A DNA stretch of 64,000 bases from Streptomyces sp. NBC_01381. GTDB lineage: Bacteria > Actinomycetota > Actinomycetes > Streptomycetales > Streptomycetaceae. Every line of letters begins with the position of its first letter. Position 1 is the first letter of the stretch. The notes beneath the pieces were generated by a model. That model was not told the origin of the DNA and ran no database searches. It saw only the letters and a program-made list of their open reading frames with translations. Shown here one piece after another: positions 44,329-54,820 of the stretch. Location: NCBI RefSeq assembly GCF_026340305.1, contig NZ_JAPEPI010000001.1, forward strand, positions 2,108,001-2,172,000, given 5' to 3'. The translations under genes and the position numbers were made by a program.

Positions 44329-45036
44329 ATGGCAAGTGTGCTCGTCGTCGAGGATGACCAGTTCGTACGCTCCGCCCTCATCCGGCATCTGACCGAGGCA
44401 TCGCACACCGTGCGCAGCGTCGGCACGGCCCTCGAGGCGCTGCGCGAGGTCGCCCATTTCCGCTTTGACGTGGTGATTCTTGACCTCGGTCTGCCCGATC
44501 TGGACGGTTCCGAGGCATTGAAGATGCTGCGCGGGATCACCGACGTACCCGTGATCATCGCGACCGCGCGGGACGACGAGGCCGAGATCGTACGGCTCCT
44601 GAACGACGGCGCCGACGACTATCTGACCAAGCCGTTCTCCGTCGAGCACCTGTCGGCCCGGATGGCCGCCGTGCTTCGCCGCTCGCGCGCGACGGCGGGC
44701 GAGGCGCCGGCCGGCCGGGAGGAGATCCGGGTGGGCGGGCTCGCCATCGATCCGCTGCGGCGCCAGGCGGAGCTGGACGGGGCGCGGCTCGATCTGACCC
44801 GGCGCGAGTTCGATCTGCTCGCCTTCCTCGCGGGGCGGCCCGGAGTCGTCGTACCGCGCAAGGAACTGCTCGCCGAGGTGTGGCAGCAGAGTTACGGCGA
44901 CGACCAGACCATCGACGTCCATCTGTCGTGGCTGCGGCGGAAGTTGGGCGAGACGGCGGCGCGGCCGCGCTATCTGCACACGCTGCGGGGTGTCGGCGTC
45001 AAGCTGGAGCCGCCGCTGACGGAGCCACCGCTGTGA
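44329..45036 (+). CDS. OmpR-family response regulator
   Basis: 235-residue regulator. The receiver is SVLVVEDDQFVRSALIRHL with the phospho-Asp in VVILDLGLPDLDG, Thr/Ala in IIATARDDEAE and Lys in DDYLTKPFSVEHL. The winged-helix output domain is DLTRREFDLLAFLAGRPGVVVPRKELLAEVWQQ and TIDVHLSWLRRKLG. Its stop overlaps the kinase start by 4 bp. Target genes unknown. Confidence 0.92.
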   Translation: MASVLVVEDDQFVRSALIRHLTEASHTVRSVGTALEALREVAHFRFDVVILDLGLPDLDGSEALKMLRGITDVPVIIATARDDEAEIVRLLNDGADDYLTKPFSVEHLSARMAAVLRRSRATAGEAPAGREEIRVGGLAIDPLRRQAELDGARLDLTRREFDLLAFLAGRPGVVVPRKELLAEVWQQSYGDDQTIDVHLSWLRRKLGETAARPRYLHTLRGVGVKLEPPLTEPPL

Positions 45037-46418
45037 GATGGGCCCTGGTCAAGGTCTGCCTGGCCGTCACGACGATGGTCGTGGTGGCCTTCGCGGTACC
45101 GCTCGGGCTCGTCATCCAGGAGATGGCGCGGGACCGGGCCTTCTCGAACGCTGAGCGGCACGCGGCCGGCATGGGCCCCACACTCTCCATCACCACCGAC
45201 CGCGATCAGCTGATGCGGGCCGTCGCCACGTCCGAGGCGGGCGGCGAGGGGCGGATGGCCGTCTACGTACCGGCGATCGACAAGACGCCCGCCCTGGAGA
45301 TCGGCGACGGGCGCGCGGACGCGGCGGCGGTGGAGACCACGCGCAAGGAGGGCCGGGCGCGGACGGCGACGGTCGAGGGCGGCTTCGCACTGCTCCAGCC
45401 GACGGCGCTCAGCTCCGGCAAGATCGCGGTCGTCGAGATCTTCGTGCCCGAGGGCGCGGTCAGCAACGGTGTCACCACGGCGTGGCTGGTGCTCGCGGGC
45501 GTCGGCATTGCGCTGGTCATCGGGTCCGTGGCGGTCGCGGACCGGCTCGGCGTACGCATGGTCCAGCCCGCCAAGCGCCTGGTGGGCGCCGCGCACGACC
45601 TCGGCGAGGGGAAGCTGGGGGCGAGGGTTCCGGAGGAGGGCCCGACCGAACTGCGCCTGGCGGCGGTGGCGTTCAACTCCATGGCCGATCAGGTCGTCCA
45701 ACTCCTCGCGAACGAACGCGAGTTGGCGGCCGACCTCTCGCACCGCCTGCGTACTCCCCTGACGGTGCTGCGGCTCAACGCGGCCTCGCTGGGGGATGGT
45801 GCGGTGGCGGAACAGACCCGCATGGCGGTGGAGAAGCTGGAGCGCGAGGTCGACACGATCATCCGTACGGCGCGGGACGCGAAGCCGCAGACCGCCACGG
45901 TCGGGCCCGGCGCGGGCTGCGACGCCTCCGAAGTGATCCAGGAGCGGATGGCCTTCTGGTCGGCGCTCGCGGAGGACGAGGGGCGCGAGGTGCGGGTGGC
46001 GGGGGTGGACCTGCCGGTGTGGATCCCGGTGGCGCGCCCCGAACTGGTCGCCGCGCTCGACGCGTTGCTGGGCAATGTCTTCCGGCACACGCGGGAGGGG
46101 GCGGCGTTCGCGGTGGACGTGCACAGCGGCGAGGACGCGGTGATCGTCCTGGTCTCGGACGCGGGGGGCGGCATCGCCGATCCGCAGGCGGCCCTGACGC
46201 GGGGCGGCGGCTCCGGGGAGGACGGGTCGACGGGGCTCGGCCTGGACATCGTGCGGCAGTTGGCGGAGTCGACGGGCGGGGATGTCCGGATCGGCCGGTC
46301 CGTGCTTGGCGGCACCGAGGTCCGCATCTGGATCCAGCTGGACGGCCGCAGGCCCGTGCCCGGGGGGCGGGGGCACCGGGGTTCGGTACGCCGCCGAAGG
46401 CGGGCCACTGCGGGGTAG
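45033..46418 (+). CDS. OmpR-type sensor histidine kinase
   Basis: 461-residue transmembrane kinase. Helix 1 is VCLAVTTMVVVAFAVPLGLVI, an extracellular sensor follows (about 35-145), helix 2 is TAWLVLAGVGIALVIGSVAVA, then HAMP. The phospho-His is in ELAADLSHRLRTPLTVLRL. The ATP-binding domain has ALLGNVFRHTREGAAF (N box), VLVSDAGGGIAD (G1) and GSTGLGLDIVRQLAEST (G2). Starts at GTG 45033. The last 30 residues are Arg/Gly-rich. Confidence 0.9.
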   Translation: MRWALVKVCLAVTTMVVVAFAVPLGLVIQEMARDRAFSNAERHAAGMGPTLSITTDRDQLMRAVATSEAGGEGRMAVYVPAIDKTPALEIGDGRADAAAVETTRKEGRARTATVEGGFALLQPTALSSGKIAVVEIFVPEGAVSNGVTTAWLVLAGVGIALVIGSVAVADRLGVRMVQPAKRLVGAAHDLGEGKLGARVPEEGPTELRLAAVAFNSMADQVVQLLANERELAADLSHRLRTPLTVLRLNAASLGDGAVAEQTRMAVEKLEREVDTIIRTARDAKPQTATVGPGAGCDASEVIQERMAFWSALAEDEGREVRVAGVDLPVWIPVARPELVAALDALLGNVFRHTREGAAFAVDVHSGEDAVIVLVSDAGGGIADPQAALTRGGGSGEDGSTGLGLDIVRQLAESTGGDVRIGRSVLGGTEVRIWIQLDGRRPVPGGRGHRGSVRRRRRATAG

Positions 46419-46436
46419 TCCCCGCCCGCGGTCGTC

Positions 46437-46560
46437 ACCGAAGGCGAGCCGCTGCGGGGTAATCGCGCGGGGCGCGAAAACACACCCACCCGCTGCGGGG
46501 TAATGGGCGGGTGGCTGGGGAAACCCCGCGCGGAGCGCGGAAATCCACCCACGACCTGCA
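46437..46560. repeat. G/C-rich dispersed repeat, diverged copy E
   Basis: Modules GCTGCGGGGTAATCGCG, then CACCCACCCGCTGCGGGG, then GGGCGGGTGGCTGGGG, ending in the hairpin CCGCGCGGAGCGCGG. They resemble copies A-C but are diverged and have weaker G-quadruplex potential. Located just after a kinase stop. The remaining 46561-46709 holds the chitinase promoter. Confidence 0.65.
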
Positions 46561-46709
46561 CCGGGCAGCGAACAATTAACCACCCCCGATCGCTCCCTTA
46601 AGCCCACCCTAAGATCCAGCCCACCGCCCGCTATGCCCCAAATGCCGTGCCCCCGCGGGGCTAACGTGCTGCACGCACCCACCCCCCGCACCCCCAAGGC
46701 AGGCAAGCG

Positions 46710-47756
46710 ATGAGCACAACGCACCGGCGCACGGTAAGCACCAAGGCCAAGGTCATGGGCGGCCTCGCGGCAGCAGCCCTCGTCGGCGGCGGAGCCTTCG
46801 CCTTCTCCGCAACGGCCCAGGCGACCAAGGCCCCCGTGGAGAAGACCCCCGCCAAGGCCGCCGCCCAGGCGAACTTCGCCCCGTTCGTGGACACTTCACT
46901 CGCCCCCGCGTACGACCTCGTCGACACGGCGACCAAGACCGGCGTGAAGGAGTTCAACCTCGCCTTCATCACCTCCGGCGGCGCCTGCGAGCCCCTGTGG
47001 GGCGGCACCACCGGCCTCGACGACGACAAGGTCGCCTCGCAGATCGGAGCCCTGCGGGACAAGGGCGGTGACGTACGCGTCTCCTTCGGCGGAGCCGCGG
47101 GATCCGAGCTCGGCCTCAAGTGCGACACTGCCGACGCGCTGGCCAAGGCGTATGGCAAGGTCATCGACAAGTACAAGCTGACGAAGGTCGACTTCGACAT
47201 CGAGGGTGCCGCCCTGCCCGACACCGCCGCCAACACCCGCCGCGCACAGGCCATAGCGCAGCTGCAGAAGGAACACGAGGGCCTGGATGTCTCGTTCACG
47301 CTGCCGGTGATGCCCGAGGGGCTGACCCAGCCGGGCGTCGACCTCGTCGCCGACGCCAAGAAGAACGGCGTGAAGGTATCCGCCGTCAACATCATGGCGA
47401 TGGACTACGGGCCGTCCTACAGCGGCGACATGGGCCAGTACGCCATCGATGCCGCCACCGCCACGCAGAAGCAGATCAAGGGCGCCCTCGGCCTGTCCGA
47501 AGAGGAGGCCTGGAAGGCGGTCGCGGTCACCCCGATGATCGGCGTCAACGACGTCACCACCGAGATCTTCAAGGTGGAGGACGCCACGCAGCTGGTGAAG
47601 TTCGCCGAGGAGAAGGGCATCGGCTGGCTCGCCATGTGGTCGTCGACCCGCGACAAGGCGTGCGAGGGCGGCGCCAACAACGGCGCGCAGCCCACCTGTT
47701 CATCGATCGAGCAGGAGCCGCTCGCCTTCACGAAGGCGTTCGGCGCGTACAAGTAA
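46710..47756 (+). CDS. Secreted GH18 chitinase-like protein
   Basis: 348-residue family-18 glycosidase. It has a signal peptide (GGLAAAALVGGGAFAFSATAQA) and a TIM-barrel. The catalytic motif reads KVDFDIEG, with Asp161, Asp163 and Glu165 as the proton donor, and AMDYGPSYSG follows on a later strand. VSFGGAAGSELGL is the SxGG-type strand. No chitin-binding module is fused. It is convergent with bglC across a strong terminator. No dre site was seen upstream, so DasR control is not supported by sequence. Confidence 0.85.
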   Translation: MSTTHRRTVSTKAKVMGGLAAAALVGGGAFAFSATAQATKAPVEKTPAKAAAQANFAPFVDTSLAPAYDLVDTATKTGVKEFNLAFITSGGACEPLWGGTTGLDDDKVASQIGALRDKGGDVRVSFGGAAGSELGLKCDTADALAKAYGKVIDKYKLTKVDFDIEGAALPDTAANTRRAQAIAQLQKEHEGLDVSFTLPVMPEGLTQPGVDLVADAKKNGVKVSAVNIMAMDYGPSYSGDMGQYAIDAATATQKQIKGALGLSEEEAWKAVAVTPMIGVNDVTTEIFKVEDATQLVKFAEEKGIGWLAMWSSTRDKACEGGANNGAQPTCSSIEQEPLAFTKAFGAYK

Positions 47757-47810
47757 CGCGGAAAGCCCGCAGAGTCCACAGAGCCCACACCTGAGCAACC
47801 ACCCCCCAAC

Positions 47811-47857
47811 GGCGCCTCGACCGGCATCCCCCCCACCCGGTCGAGGCGCCCCTTTTT
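47811..47857. terminator. Bidirectional terminator between chitinase and bglC
   Basis: Perfect 14-bp stem (GGCGCCTCGACCGG with its complement), a 12-nt loop and a TTTTT tract on the plus side, midway between two convergent genes. Confidence 0.93.
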
Positions 47858-47865
47858 GGGTCCGG

Positions 47866-49319
<1,454 letters not shown>

Positions 49320-49320
<1 letters not shown>

Positions 49321-49333
49321 AGGAGCGCTCCCA
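49320..49333. promoter_or_regulatory. CebR operator at the bglC start
   Basis: TGGGAGCGCTCCTA (minus strand), 13 of 14 to the CebR box TGGGAGCGCTCCCA. The last A is the first base of the bglC start codon, so bound CebR would block transcription or initiation. Confidence 0.9.
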
Positions 49334-49483
49334 AGGGTTGTACGGGAAGGGGTAAAGGAAGGGGGGAAGGGGCCCCGAAGGGGCGCGGGGCTGTTACATA
49401 TGCGGCTCCGCCGCGTGGGCGCGACCAGCCACGACGCACCCGCAGCCGACATTCAGGGGCTAGTCGCCAGGCCCAGGGGCCAG

Positions 49484-50392
49484 CTAGCCCTTGACGGCGC
49501 CCTGCATGATCCCGCCCACGATCTGCTTGCCGAACAGCACGAAGGCGATCAGCAGCGGCAGCGTGCCGAGCAGTGCGCCCGCCATGATCACGGACTGGTC
49601 CGGGATCTGCCCGCGGCCCAGGCCGGCCAGGGCGACCTGCACGGTGGGCTGGCCCTCCTGGGTCAGGGCGATGATCGGCCAGAAGAAGTCGTTCCAGGCC
49701 ATGACGAAGGTCAGCATGCCCAGGACCGCCATCGCCGGGCGCGCGGCCGGGAAGACCACGTGCCAGATCACCCGCAGACTGCTCGCCCCGTCCACCCGTG
49801 CGGCCTCGATGAGTTCGGTGGGCAGCGCCTCCTTGAGGTACTGCCGCATGAAGAACACGCCGAAGGCGCTGACCAGGGTGGGCAGGATGACGGACTGCAG
49901 CTGGTCGGTCCAGCCGAGATCCGCCACGACCATGAAGAGGGGGACGACGCTGAGCTGGGGCGGCACCATCATCGTGCCGATCACCAGGAGCAGCAGAGTG
50001 TTGCGGAACCGGAAGCGGAGCTTGGCGAAGGCGAAGCCCGCGAGGGTGGCGAAGAGCACCGTGCCGACGGTGATGGTGCCGGCCACCACCAGGGTGTTGA
50101 GCAGGGCCGTGCCCATATTGGCGTCGGTCCAGGCGATCTCCAGATTCTTGAAGAGATTGCCGCCGAACCAGAAGGGAGGGGGAGTCTCGGCGAGCCGGGT
50201 GTTGTTGCGCGATGCGGCGATCGCGGTCCACACCAGCGGGAAGAGCGAGCCGATGGTGAAGACGATCAGCACGGCGTACGTCAGCTTCCCGCCGTGCAGA
50301 TGGCGGCCTGCGCCCCGCTTCTTCGCGCTCTTCGTGTCCGGCTCCGGCGGCGTACCCGGCTTGCGGGACCGCATGGACAGAGTGGTCGTCAC
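49484..50392 (-). CDS. cebG: CebG, cellobiose/cellotriose ABC permease
   Basis: 302-residue permease of the MalG type with six helices. The EAA loop is IEAARVDGASSLRVIWHVVFPAARPAMAVL. It pairs with CebF to import cellodextrins; the ATPase is expected to be the shared MsiK encoded elsewhere, since none lies here. The N-terminal part has a helix TYAVLIVFTIGSLFPLVWTAI. The stretch 49334-49483 after it holds a G/C-rich repeat (GGGGCCCCGAAGGGGC) and the bglC promoter. Confidence 0.93.
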   Translation of the reverse strand: MTTTLSMRSRKPGTPPEPDTKSAKKRGAGRHLHGGKLTYAVLIVFTIGSLFPLVWTAIAASRNNTRLAETPPPFWFGGNLFKNLEIAWTDANMGTALLNTLVVAGTITVGTVLFATLAGFAFAKLRFRFRNTLLLLVIGTMMVPPQLSVVPLFMVVADLGWTDQLQSVILPTLVSAFGVFFMRQYLKEALPTELIEAARVDGASSLRVIWHVVFPAARPAMAVLGMLTFVMAWNDFFWPIIALTQEGQPTVQVALAGLGRGQIPDQSVIMAGALLGTLPLLIAFVLFGKQIVGGIMQGAVKG

Positions 50393-50401
50393 GTCATCCC
50401 C

Positions 50402-51430
50402 TCACGCGCTCTTGCGGATCCGGCGGCTGATGGCCCAGTTGACGAGGCCGATCAGCACGAGAATCAGGAACATCGTCCAGGCGATGGCCGACGAACGGCC
50501 CAGGTGCTGGTTGAACCAGCCCTGCTCGTAGAGATAGAGGCCAAGGGTCTGGAACTGGTGGTCGGAGCCGCCGGTGGGGCTCGCGCCCTGGCTGAACAAC
50601 AATGGCTCACCGAAGAGTTGGGTCGCCCCGATCGTCGAGACGACACAGGTGAACAGGATCGTCGGCCGCAGCGAAGGGATCGTGACGTGCAGGAACTGCT
50701 GCCAGCGGCTCGCGCCGTCCAGCGCGGCCGACTCGTACAGATCGTTCGGGATGGCCTGCATCGCGGCGAGATAGATCAGCGCGTTGTAGCCGGTCCAGCG
50801 CCAGATGACGATGGAGGAGACCGCCAACTGCGCGGTCCAGTCACCGTTCTGCCAGTCCACCGCGTCGACCCCTACGAGCCCGAGCGCCCAGTTGATCATG
50901 CCGTGGTCGGTGCGGCTGAACATCAGGACGAAGACCAGCGTCGCGGCGGCCACCGATGTGGCGTACGGGGTGAGGATCGCGACGCGGAAGAACATCGAGC
51001 CGCGCAGGCGGTAGTTGAGGAGGTGCGCGAGACCCAGTGCCATGAGCAGCTGCGGCACGGTCGAGATGAGGCCGATGGTGAAGGTGTTGCGCAGCGCGTT
51101 CCAGAAGAACTCGTCATCGATGAGGCGCGAGAAGTTGCGCAGCCCCACCCATTCCATGTCGGTGGGCGTCCCCAGCTCCACACGGTGCAGCGAGGCCCAC
51201 CCCGTATAGAGCAGCGGAAAGAGCCCGAAGGCGATGAAGAAGAGGAAGAACGGCGCGATCAGCGCGTAGGGACTCCATTTGACGTCCCAGCGGTAGCGGC
51301 GGCTGCGGCGTTCCCTCTTCCGTTCCCTGCGGCGCTCGTCGGCGGGGTCGGTCAGGGCGACGGCCCGTGCGCGGGGGGCCGCGCCCTCCTCCCGCTCGGA
51401 GGGCGCGGCGGCGTGTGCGTCACTGGTCAT
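50402..51430 (-). CDS. cebF: CebF, cellobiose/cellotriose ABC permease
   Basis: 342-residue MalF-type permease with a charged N-terminal tail (RERKRERRSRRYRWD) and six helices. The EAA loop is YESAALDGASRWQQFLHVTIPSLRPTILF. It starts 6 bp after the cebE stop and ends 9 bp before the cebG start, in one operon. Confidence 0.93.
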   Translation of the reverse strand: MTSDAHAAAPSEREEGAAPRARAVALTDPADERRRERKRERRSRRYRWDVKWSPYALIAPFFLFFIAFGLFPLLYTGWASLHRVELGTPTDMEWVGLRNFSRLIDDEFFWNALRNTFTIGLISTVPQLLMALGLAHLLNYRLRGSMFFRVAILTPYATSVAAATLVFVLMFSRTDHGMINWALGLVGVDAVDWQNGDWTAQLAVSSIVIWRWTGYNALIYLAAMQAIPNDLYESAALDGASRWQQFLHVTIPSLRPTILFTCVVSTIGATQLFGEPLLFSQGASPTGGSDHQFQTLGLYLYEQGWFNQHLGRSSAIAWTMFLILVLIGLVNWAISRRIRKSA

Positions 51431-51436
51431 TCCGGC

Positions 51437-52771
51437 TCACTGGTCCAGTGCGTTGTCGATCGTCTTCACGGCTTTGTCCCAGGCCTTGTCGGGGGCGGTT
51501 CCCTTCTGGTCGATGCCGAGCATTCCGGTGTCGGCCAGGTACTGGGAGATGATTCCGTCCTTGGGGCCGATGGGCTGGACCGGCACGCCCTCGGCGGCCT
51601 TGGAGAAGATCTGGCCCACGGGCGCGTTGCCGAAGTAGGGGTTCTTGGCGTCCTTCACCTCGGGCAGGGCGTACGCGGCGTCGGCGCTGGGGAAGCTGGC
51701 CCGCTCGTCGAAGAGCTTGGCGAGCTGCTTGGGCTCGGTCAGCCAGGCCGCGAGCTTGGCCGCCTCCTCCTTGTTCTTGCCCGCTTCGGGTACGGCGAGG
51801 AAGGAGCCGCCCCAGTTGCCGGGCCTGGGCGAGGCGGCGACGTCCCACTTGTCCTCGCCCTTGTCGCCGGCCTTGTCCTTGATGTAGCCGAGCATCCAGG
51901 GCGGGCAAGTGATGGTGGCGAAGGCGCCGTTGGAGATCGCCTGGTCCCAACTGGGCTGGAACTGCTGGAGCTTGCTGGTCAGGCCCGCCTCGGCGAACTG
52001 GGCGGCGATGTCCCAGCCCTCCTTCACCGTGGCGCTGTCCTTGTAGATCAGCTCCCCGTCCTTGTCGTAGAACTTCTCCTTGCCGGAGGCGTGCACGGCG
52101 GCCATCACGCCGGTCGCCCCGTCCACGAAGGAGGTGCCCTTGGGTGCCTTCTCCTGGTACTGCTTGCCGACGTCGAGGTACTTGTTCCAGTCACCCGCCC
52201 ACAGCTTGGCCACGTCCTCGCGGTCGCTGGGCAGGCCGGCCTTCTTGAAGAGGTCCTTGCGGTAGCAGATACCGGTCGGTCCGACGTCGGTGCCGAGGCC
52301 GATCGTCTTGCCGTCGTCGGTGGTGCCCTGCTGCCACTTCCAGTCGAGGAAGTCGTTCTCGTCCACTCCGGCGACCTTGCCGAGGTCCATCAGCTTGTCG
52401 GAGTGGGTCCCGGTCAGCTCGGCGATGTTGCCCACCTCGACGGCCTGGATGTCGGAGAGGCCGCTGCCGCTGCTGAGGTGGGTGAGCAGCGCGGGCCAGT
52501 AGTTCTCGTTGCGCTGCACGGAGTTCTGCTTGATCTTGATATCCGGGTGGAGTTTCTCGTACTCCTTGTAGAGCCCGGCCTCCTCCAGACCGAAAGCTCC
52601 GAAGACTCCGACGGTCAGCGTGGTCTTGCCCTCGCCGCCTCCGCCGCCTCCGCCCGAGGAGCCGCCGGGCTCCTCCTTGTCCTCGGCGCAGCCGGCAAGC
52701 AGCCCGGCGCCCAGTGCGGCGACGGCCGCGAGGACCACCGCCTTGCGGGACGTGCGAGGTGAAAAGCGCAT
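51437..52771 (-). CDS. cebE: CebE, cellobiose/cellotriose-binding lipoprotein
   Basis: 444-residue extracytoplasmic binding protein. The lipobox is GLLAGC after the signal VVLAAVAALGA, followed by a Gly-rich spacer. The mature SBP_bac_1 domain begins TTLTVGVFGAFGLEEAGLYKEYEKLHP. It captures cello-oligosaccharides, which are also the inducers of the operon. First gene of cebEFG; the operator lies 107 bp upstream. Confidence 0.94.
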   Translation of the reverse strand: MRFSPRTSRKAVVLAAVAALGAGLLAGCAEDKEEPGGSSGGGGGGGEGKTTLTVGVFGAFGLEEAGLYKEYEKLHPDIKIKQNSVQRNENYWPALLTHLSSGSGLSDIQAVEVGNIAELTGTHSDKLMDLGKVAGVDENDFLDWKWQQGTTDDGKTIGLGTDVGPTGICYRKDLFKKAGLPSDREDVAKLWAGDWNKYLDVGKQYQEKAPKGTSFVDGATGVMAAVHASGKEKFYDKDGELIYKDSATVKEGWDIAAQFAEAGLTSKLQQFQPSWDQAISNGAFATITCPPWMLGYIKDKAGDKGEDKWDVAASPRPGNWGGSFLAVPEAGKNKEEAAKLAAWLTEPKQLAKLFDERASFPSADAAYALPEVKDAKNPYFGNAPVGQIFSKAAEGVPVQPIGPKDGIISQYLADTGMLGIDQKGTAPDKAWDKAVKTIDNALDQ

Positions 52772-52877
52772 TGCGTCCTCCTCGTGCTCCGACGTGCCGG
52801 CCGCCCTTGGTCAACTGCGGTGCGTGGAGTGTGAATCGGGGCAGGGTACGTGCGGGTCGTGTAAGAGCCAGGTACGG

Positions 52878-52891
52878 TGGGAGCGCTCCCA
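52878..52891. promoter_or_regulatory. CebR operator upstream of cebE
   Basis: TGGGAGCGCTCCCA, a perfect 14-bp match to the CebR box. It lies between the divergent cebE and cebR genes, so CebR may also control itself. Confidence 0.95.
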
Positions 52892-53038
52892 TGTGTGATG
52901 TCTTGAAGAGTCGCGGCTCGGCCCGGGGGTGTCAAGGCACCCGACGGCGGGAGTTGGTCCTTCCGTGGCGGAAGCCGTAGATGTGTGCGACCTGCAACCA
53001 TGGCCGGCTGTTAGATTGCGCGAGGTGGGGAGGCATTG

Positions 53039-54094
53039 ATGGGGAGTCGTCAGCCCAAGAGCCGCAGCGGGGGACGTCCGACACTCGAAGAGGTGGCCGC
53101 GCGTGCCGGTGTCGGCCGCGGCACCGTGTCCCGCGTGATCAACGGCTCGCCGCGGGTCAGCGAGCACACCCGCGCCGCCGTCGAGGAGGCGGTGGCCGAG
53201 CTCGGCTACGTACCGAACACGGCGGCCCGCGCACTTGCCGCCAACCGCACGGACTCGATCGCGGTGGTCGTCCCCGAGCCGGAGTCGCGCTTCTTCGCCG
53301 AGCCCTACTTCTCCGACATCATCCACGGCGTGGGCGCGGCCCTCGCCGACACGGAGATGCAGCTCCTGCTGACCTTCGCGGGCGGCGACCGGGAACGCAG
53401 ACGACTGGCCCAGTACTTGGCCGCGCACCGCGTGGACGGCGTACTCCTCGTCTCGGTCCACGCGGACGACCCGCTGCCGGACCTCCTGGAACAGCTGGAG
53501 ATCCCGGCCGTGATCAGCGGCCGCAGGTCAGCCGACGAGACGCTCGCCTCGGTCGACTCCGACAACTTCGCCGGCGCCCGCGAGGCGGTGAAGCACCTCC
53601 TGTCCCGCGGCCGCCGCACCATCGCGACGATCACCGGCCGCCTCGACGTGTACGGCGCCCAGCGCCGCCTCGACGGCTACCGCGACGCCCTGACGGAGGC
53701 GGGCACGCCGCCCGACGAGGACCTGATCGCCCCCGCCGACTTCACCGAGGAGGGCGGCCGCCGCGCGATGACCGAGCTGCTTGACCGCAGGCCGGACCTG
53801 GACGCGGTCTTCGCAGGCTCGGACGTGATGGCGGCGGGCGCCCGCCAGATCCTGCGCACCGCCGGCCGCCGCATACCGGAGGACGTGGCCCTGGTCGGCT
53901 TCGACGACTCGGCGATCGCCCGCCACATGGACCCGCCCCTGACGAGCGTGCGCCAGCCGATCGCGGAGATGGGCCGCACGATGACGGACGTACTCCTCGC
54001 GGAGATATCGGACCGCCGCCCCGCAGCCTCCCGCCGTCTGGACCGCCCGCAGATCATCCTGCCCACGGAACTGGTGCCACGCGCCTCGTCCTGA
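53039..54094 (+). CDS. cebR: CebR, LacI-family repressor of cellobiose genes
   Basis: 351-residue repressor. The N-terminal helix-turn-helix with hinge is PTLEEVAARAGVGRGTVSRVINGSPRVSEHTRAAVEEAVAELGYVPNTAARAL. The sugar-binding domain follows (FSDIIHGVGAALADTEMQLLL, VDGVLLVSVHADDPLPDLL, FAGSDVMAAGARQIL). It represses cebEFG and bglC and is released by cellobiose or cellotriose. The start is ATG 53039 behind GGGGAGG; a TTG 3 bp earlier is too close to it. Confidence 0.95.
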   Translation: MGSRQPKSRSGGRPTLEEVAARAGVGRGTVSRVINGSPRVSEHTRAAVEEAVAELGYVPNTAARALAANRTDSIAVVVPEPESRFFAEPYFSDIIHGVGAALADTEMQLLLTFAGGDRERRRLAQYLAAHRVDGVLLVSVHADDPLPDLLEQLEIPAVISGRRSADETLASVDSDNFAGAREAVKHLLSRGRRTIATITGRLDVYGAQRRLDGYRDALTEAGTPPDEDLIAPADFTEEGGRRAMTELLDRRPDLDAVFAGSDVMAAGARQILRTAGRRIPEDVALVGFDDSAIARHMDPPLTSVRQPIAEMGRTMTDVLLAEISDRRPAASRRLDRPQIILPTELVPRASS

Positions 54095-54186
54095 GGCCTT
54101 CACTCCCCCAAGTGGCGTCCCCCGGTTGACAGGCAGACCATGGAATGAAGGGGGAGTGTGGGCACGGCCGAATGGAGGCAGTCGTC

Positions 54187-54552
54187 ATGATCGAGGTCAA
54201 GGCGGTCGAGAAGCCGGACGAGCGGCGCGATTTCCCCCGCGGCCACCTCGAAGCCGTCCATCTCACAGGGCTCGACTTCGCCGTGGGTACTTTTGAGCCC
54301 GGCTGGCGCTGGTCCGAGTCCGTGGCGCCGATCGCGGGGACCAAGAGCTGCGAGATCCACCACAACGGCTATGTCGTCGAAGGGCGGATGCACATCCGCA
54401 TGGACGACGGAGGCGAGGCCGAAGTCGGACCGGGCGACGTGTTCGTGGTCCCGCCCGGACATGACGCATGGGTCGTGGGTGAGGAGCCTGCCGTCGTGTA
54501 CGACTTCGCGGGAGGCATGGCACAGGAGTACGCGAAGGCGGCGGAGGGATAG
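54187..54552 (+). CDS. Cupin-domain protein
   Basis: 121-residue single cupin barrel. FEPGWRWSESVAPIAGTKSCEIHHNGYVVEGRMHIRMDDG gives part of cupin motif 1, and VGPGDVFVVPPGHDAWVVG is motif 2. Metal ligands are incomplete by eye, so catalysis is uncertain. The start at 54187 follows GGAGG; ends before the tRNA-His terminator. Confidence 0.8.
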   Translation: MIEVKAVEKPDERRDFPRGHLEAVHLTGLDFAVGTFEPGWRWSESVAPIAGTKSCEIHHNGYVVEGRMHIRMDDGGEAEVGPGDVFVVPPGHDAWVVGEEPAVVYDFAGGMAQEYAKAAEG

Positions 54553-54595
54553 CCGTCTCGGTTCCCGTTCGTTTCCCAAAGATCAGGACATGAAG

Positions 54596-54627
54596 AAGGC
54601 CCGACCCGCTTTCGCGGATCGGGCCTT
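54596..54627 (-). terminator. Terminator after tRNA-His
   Basis: Hairpin AAGGCCCGACCCGC/GCGGATCGGGCCTT with a TTTC loop, one mismatch, 10 bp beyond the tRNA 3' end. Also suits the cupin gene on the other strand. Confidence 0.9.
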
Positions 54628-54637
54628 GATCATTCAG

Positions 54638-54711
54638 GGTGAGTGACGGGACTTGAACCCGCGGCCACCTGGACCACAACCAGGTGCTCTACCAACTGAG
54701 CTACACCCACC
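54638..54711 (-). tRNA. tRNA-His (anticodon GTG)
   Basis: Cloverleaf on the minus strand with TT-GTG-GT anticodon loop, acceptor GTGGGTG/CACTCAC (one G-U pair) and T-loop GGTTCAAGTCC. The base before the acceptor is G, pairing with the C after it. This is the extra G-1:C73 pair of tRNA-His. Confidence 0.95.
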
Positions 54712-54820
54712 ATGCCCGGTCTTTTTTCGTTCTTCCGACCGGCCGAGAAAAAGTGTACAGGGTCCGAAGGGGTGCTCGCGCACACGTTTTCCGGACCCCG
54801 TACACAGGGCCTTCGCTGAG

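Noticed and set aside
49400..52762. A 1120-codon open frame on the plus strand
   Set aside because: Antisense to cebG, cebF and cebE, whose products are clear. Composition is Gly/Glu/Val-rich with no motif.
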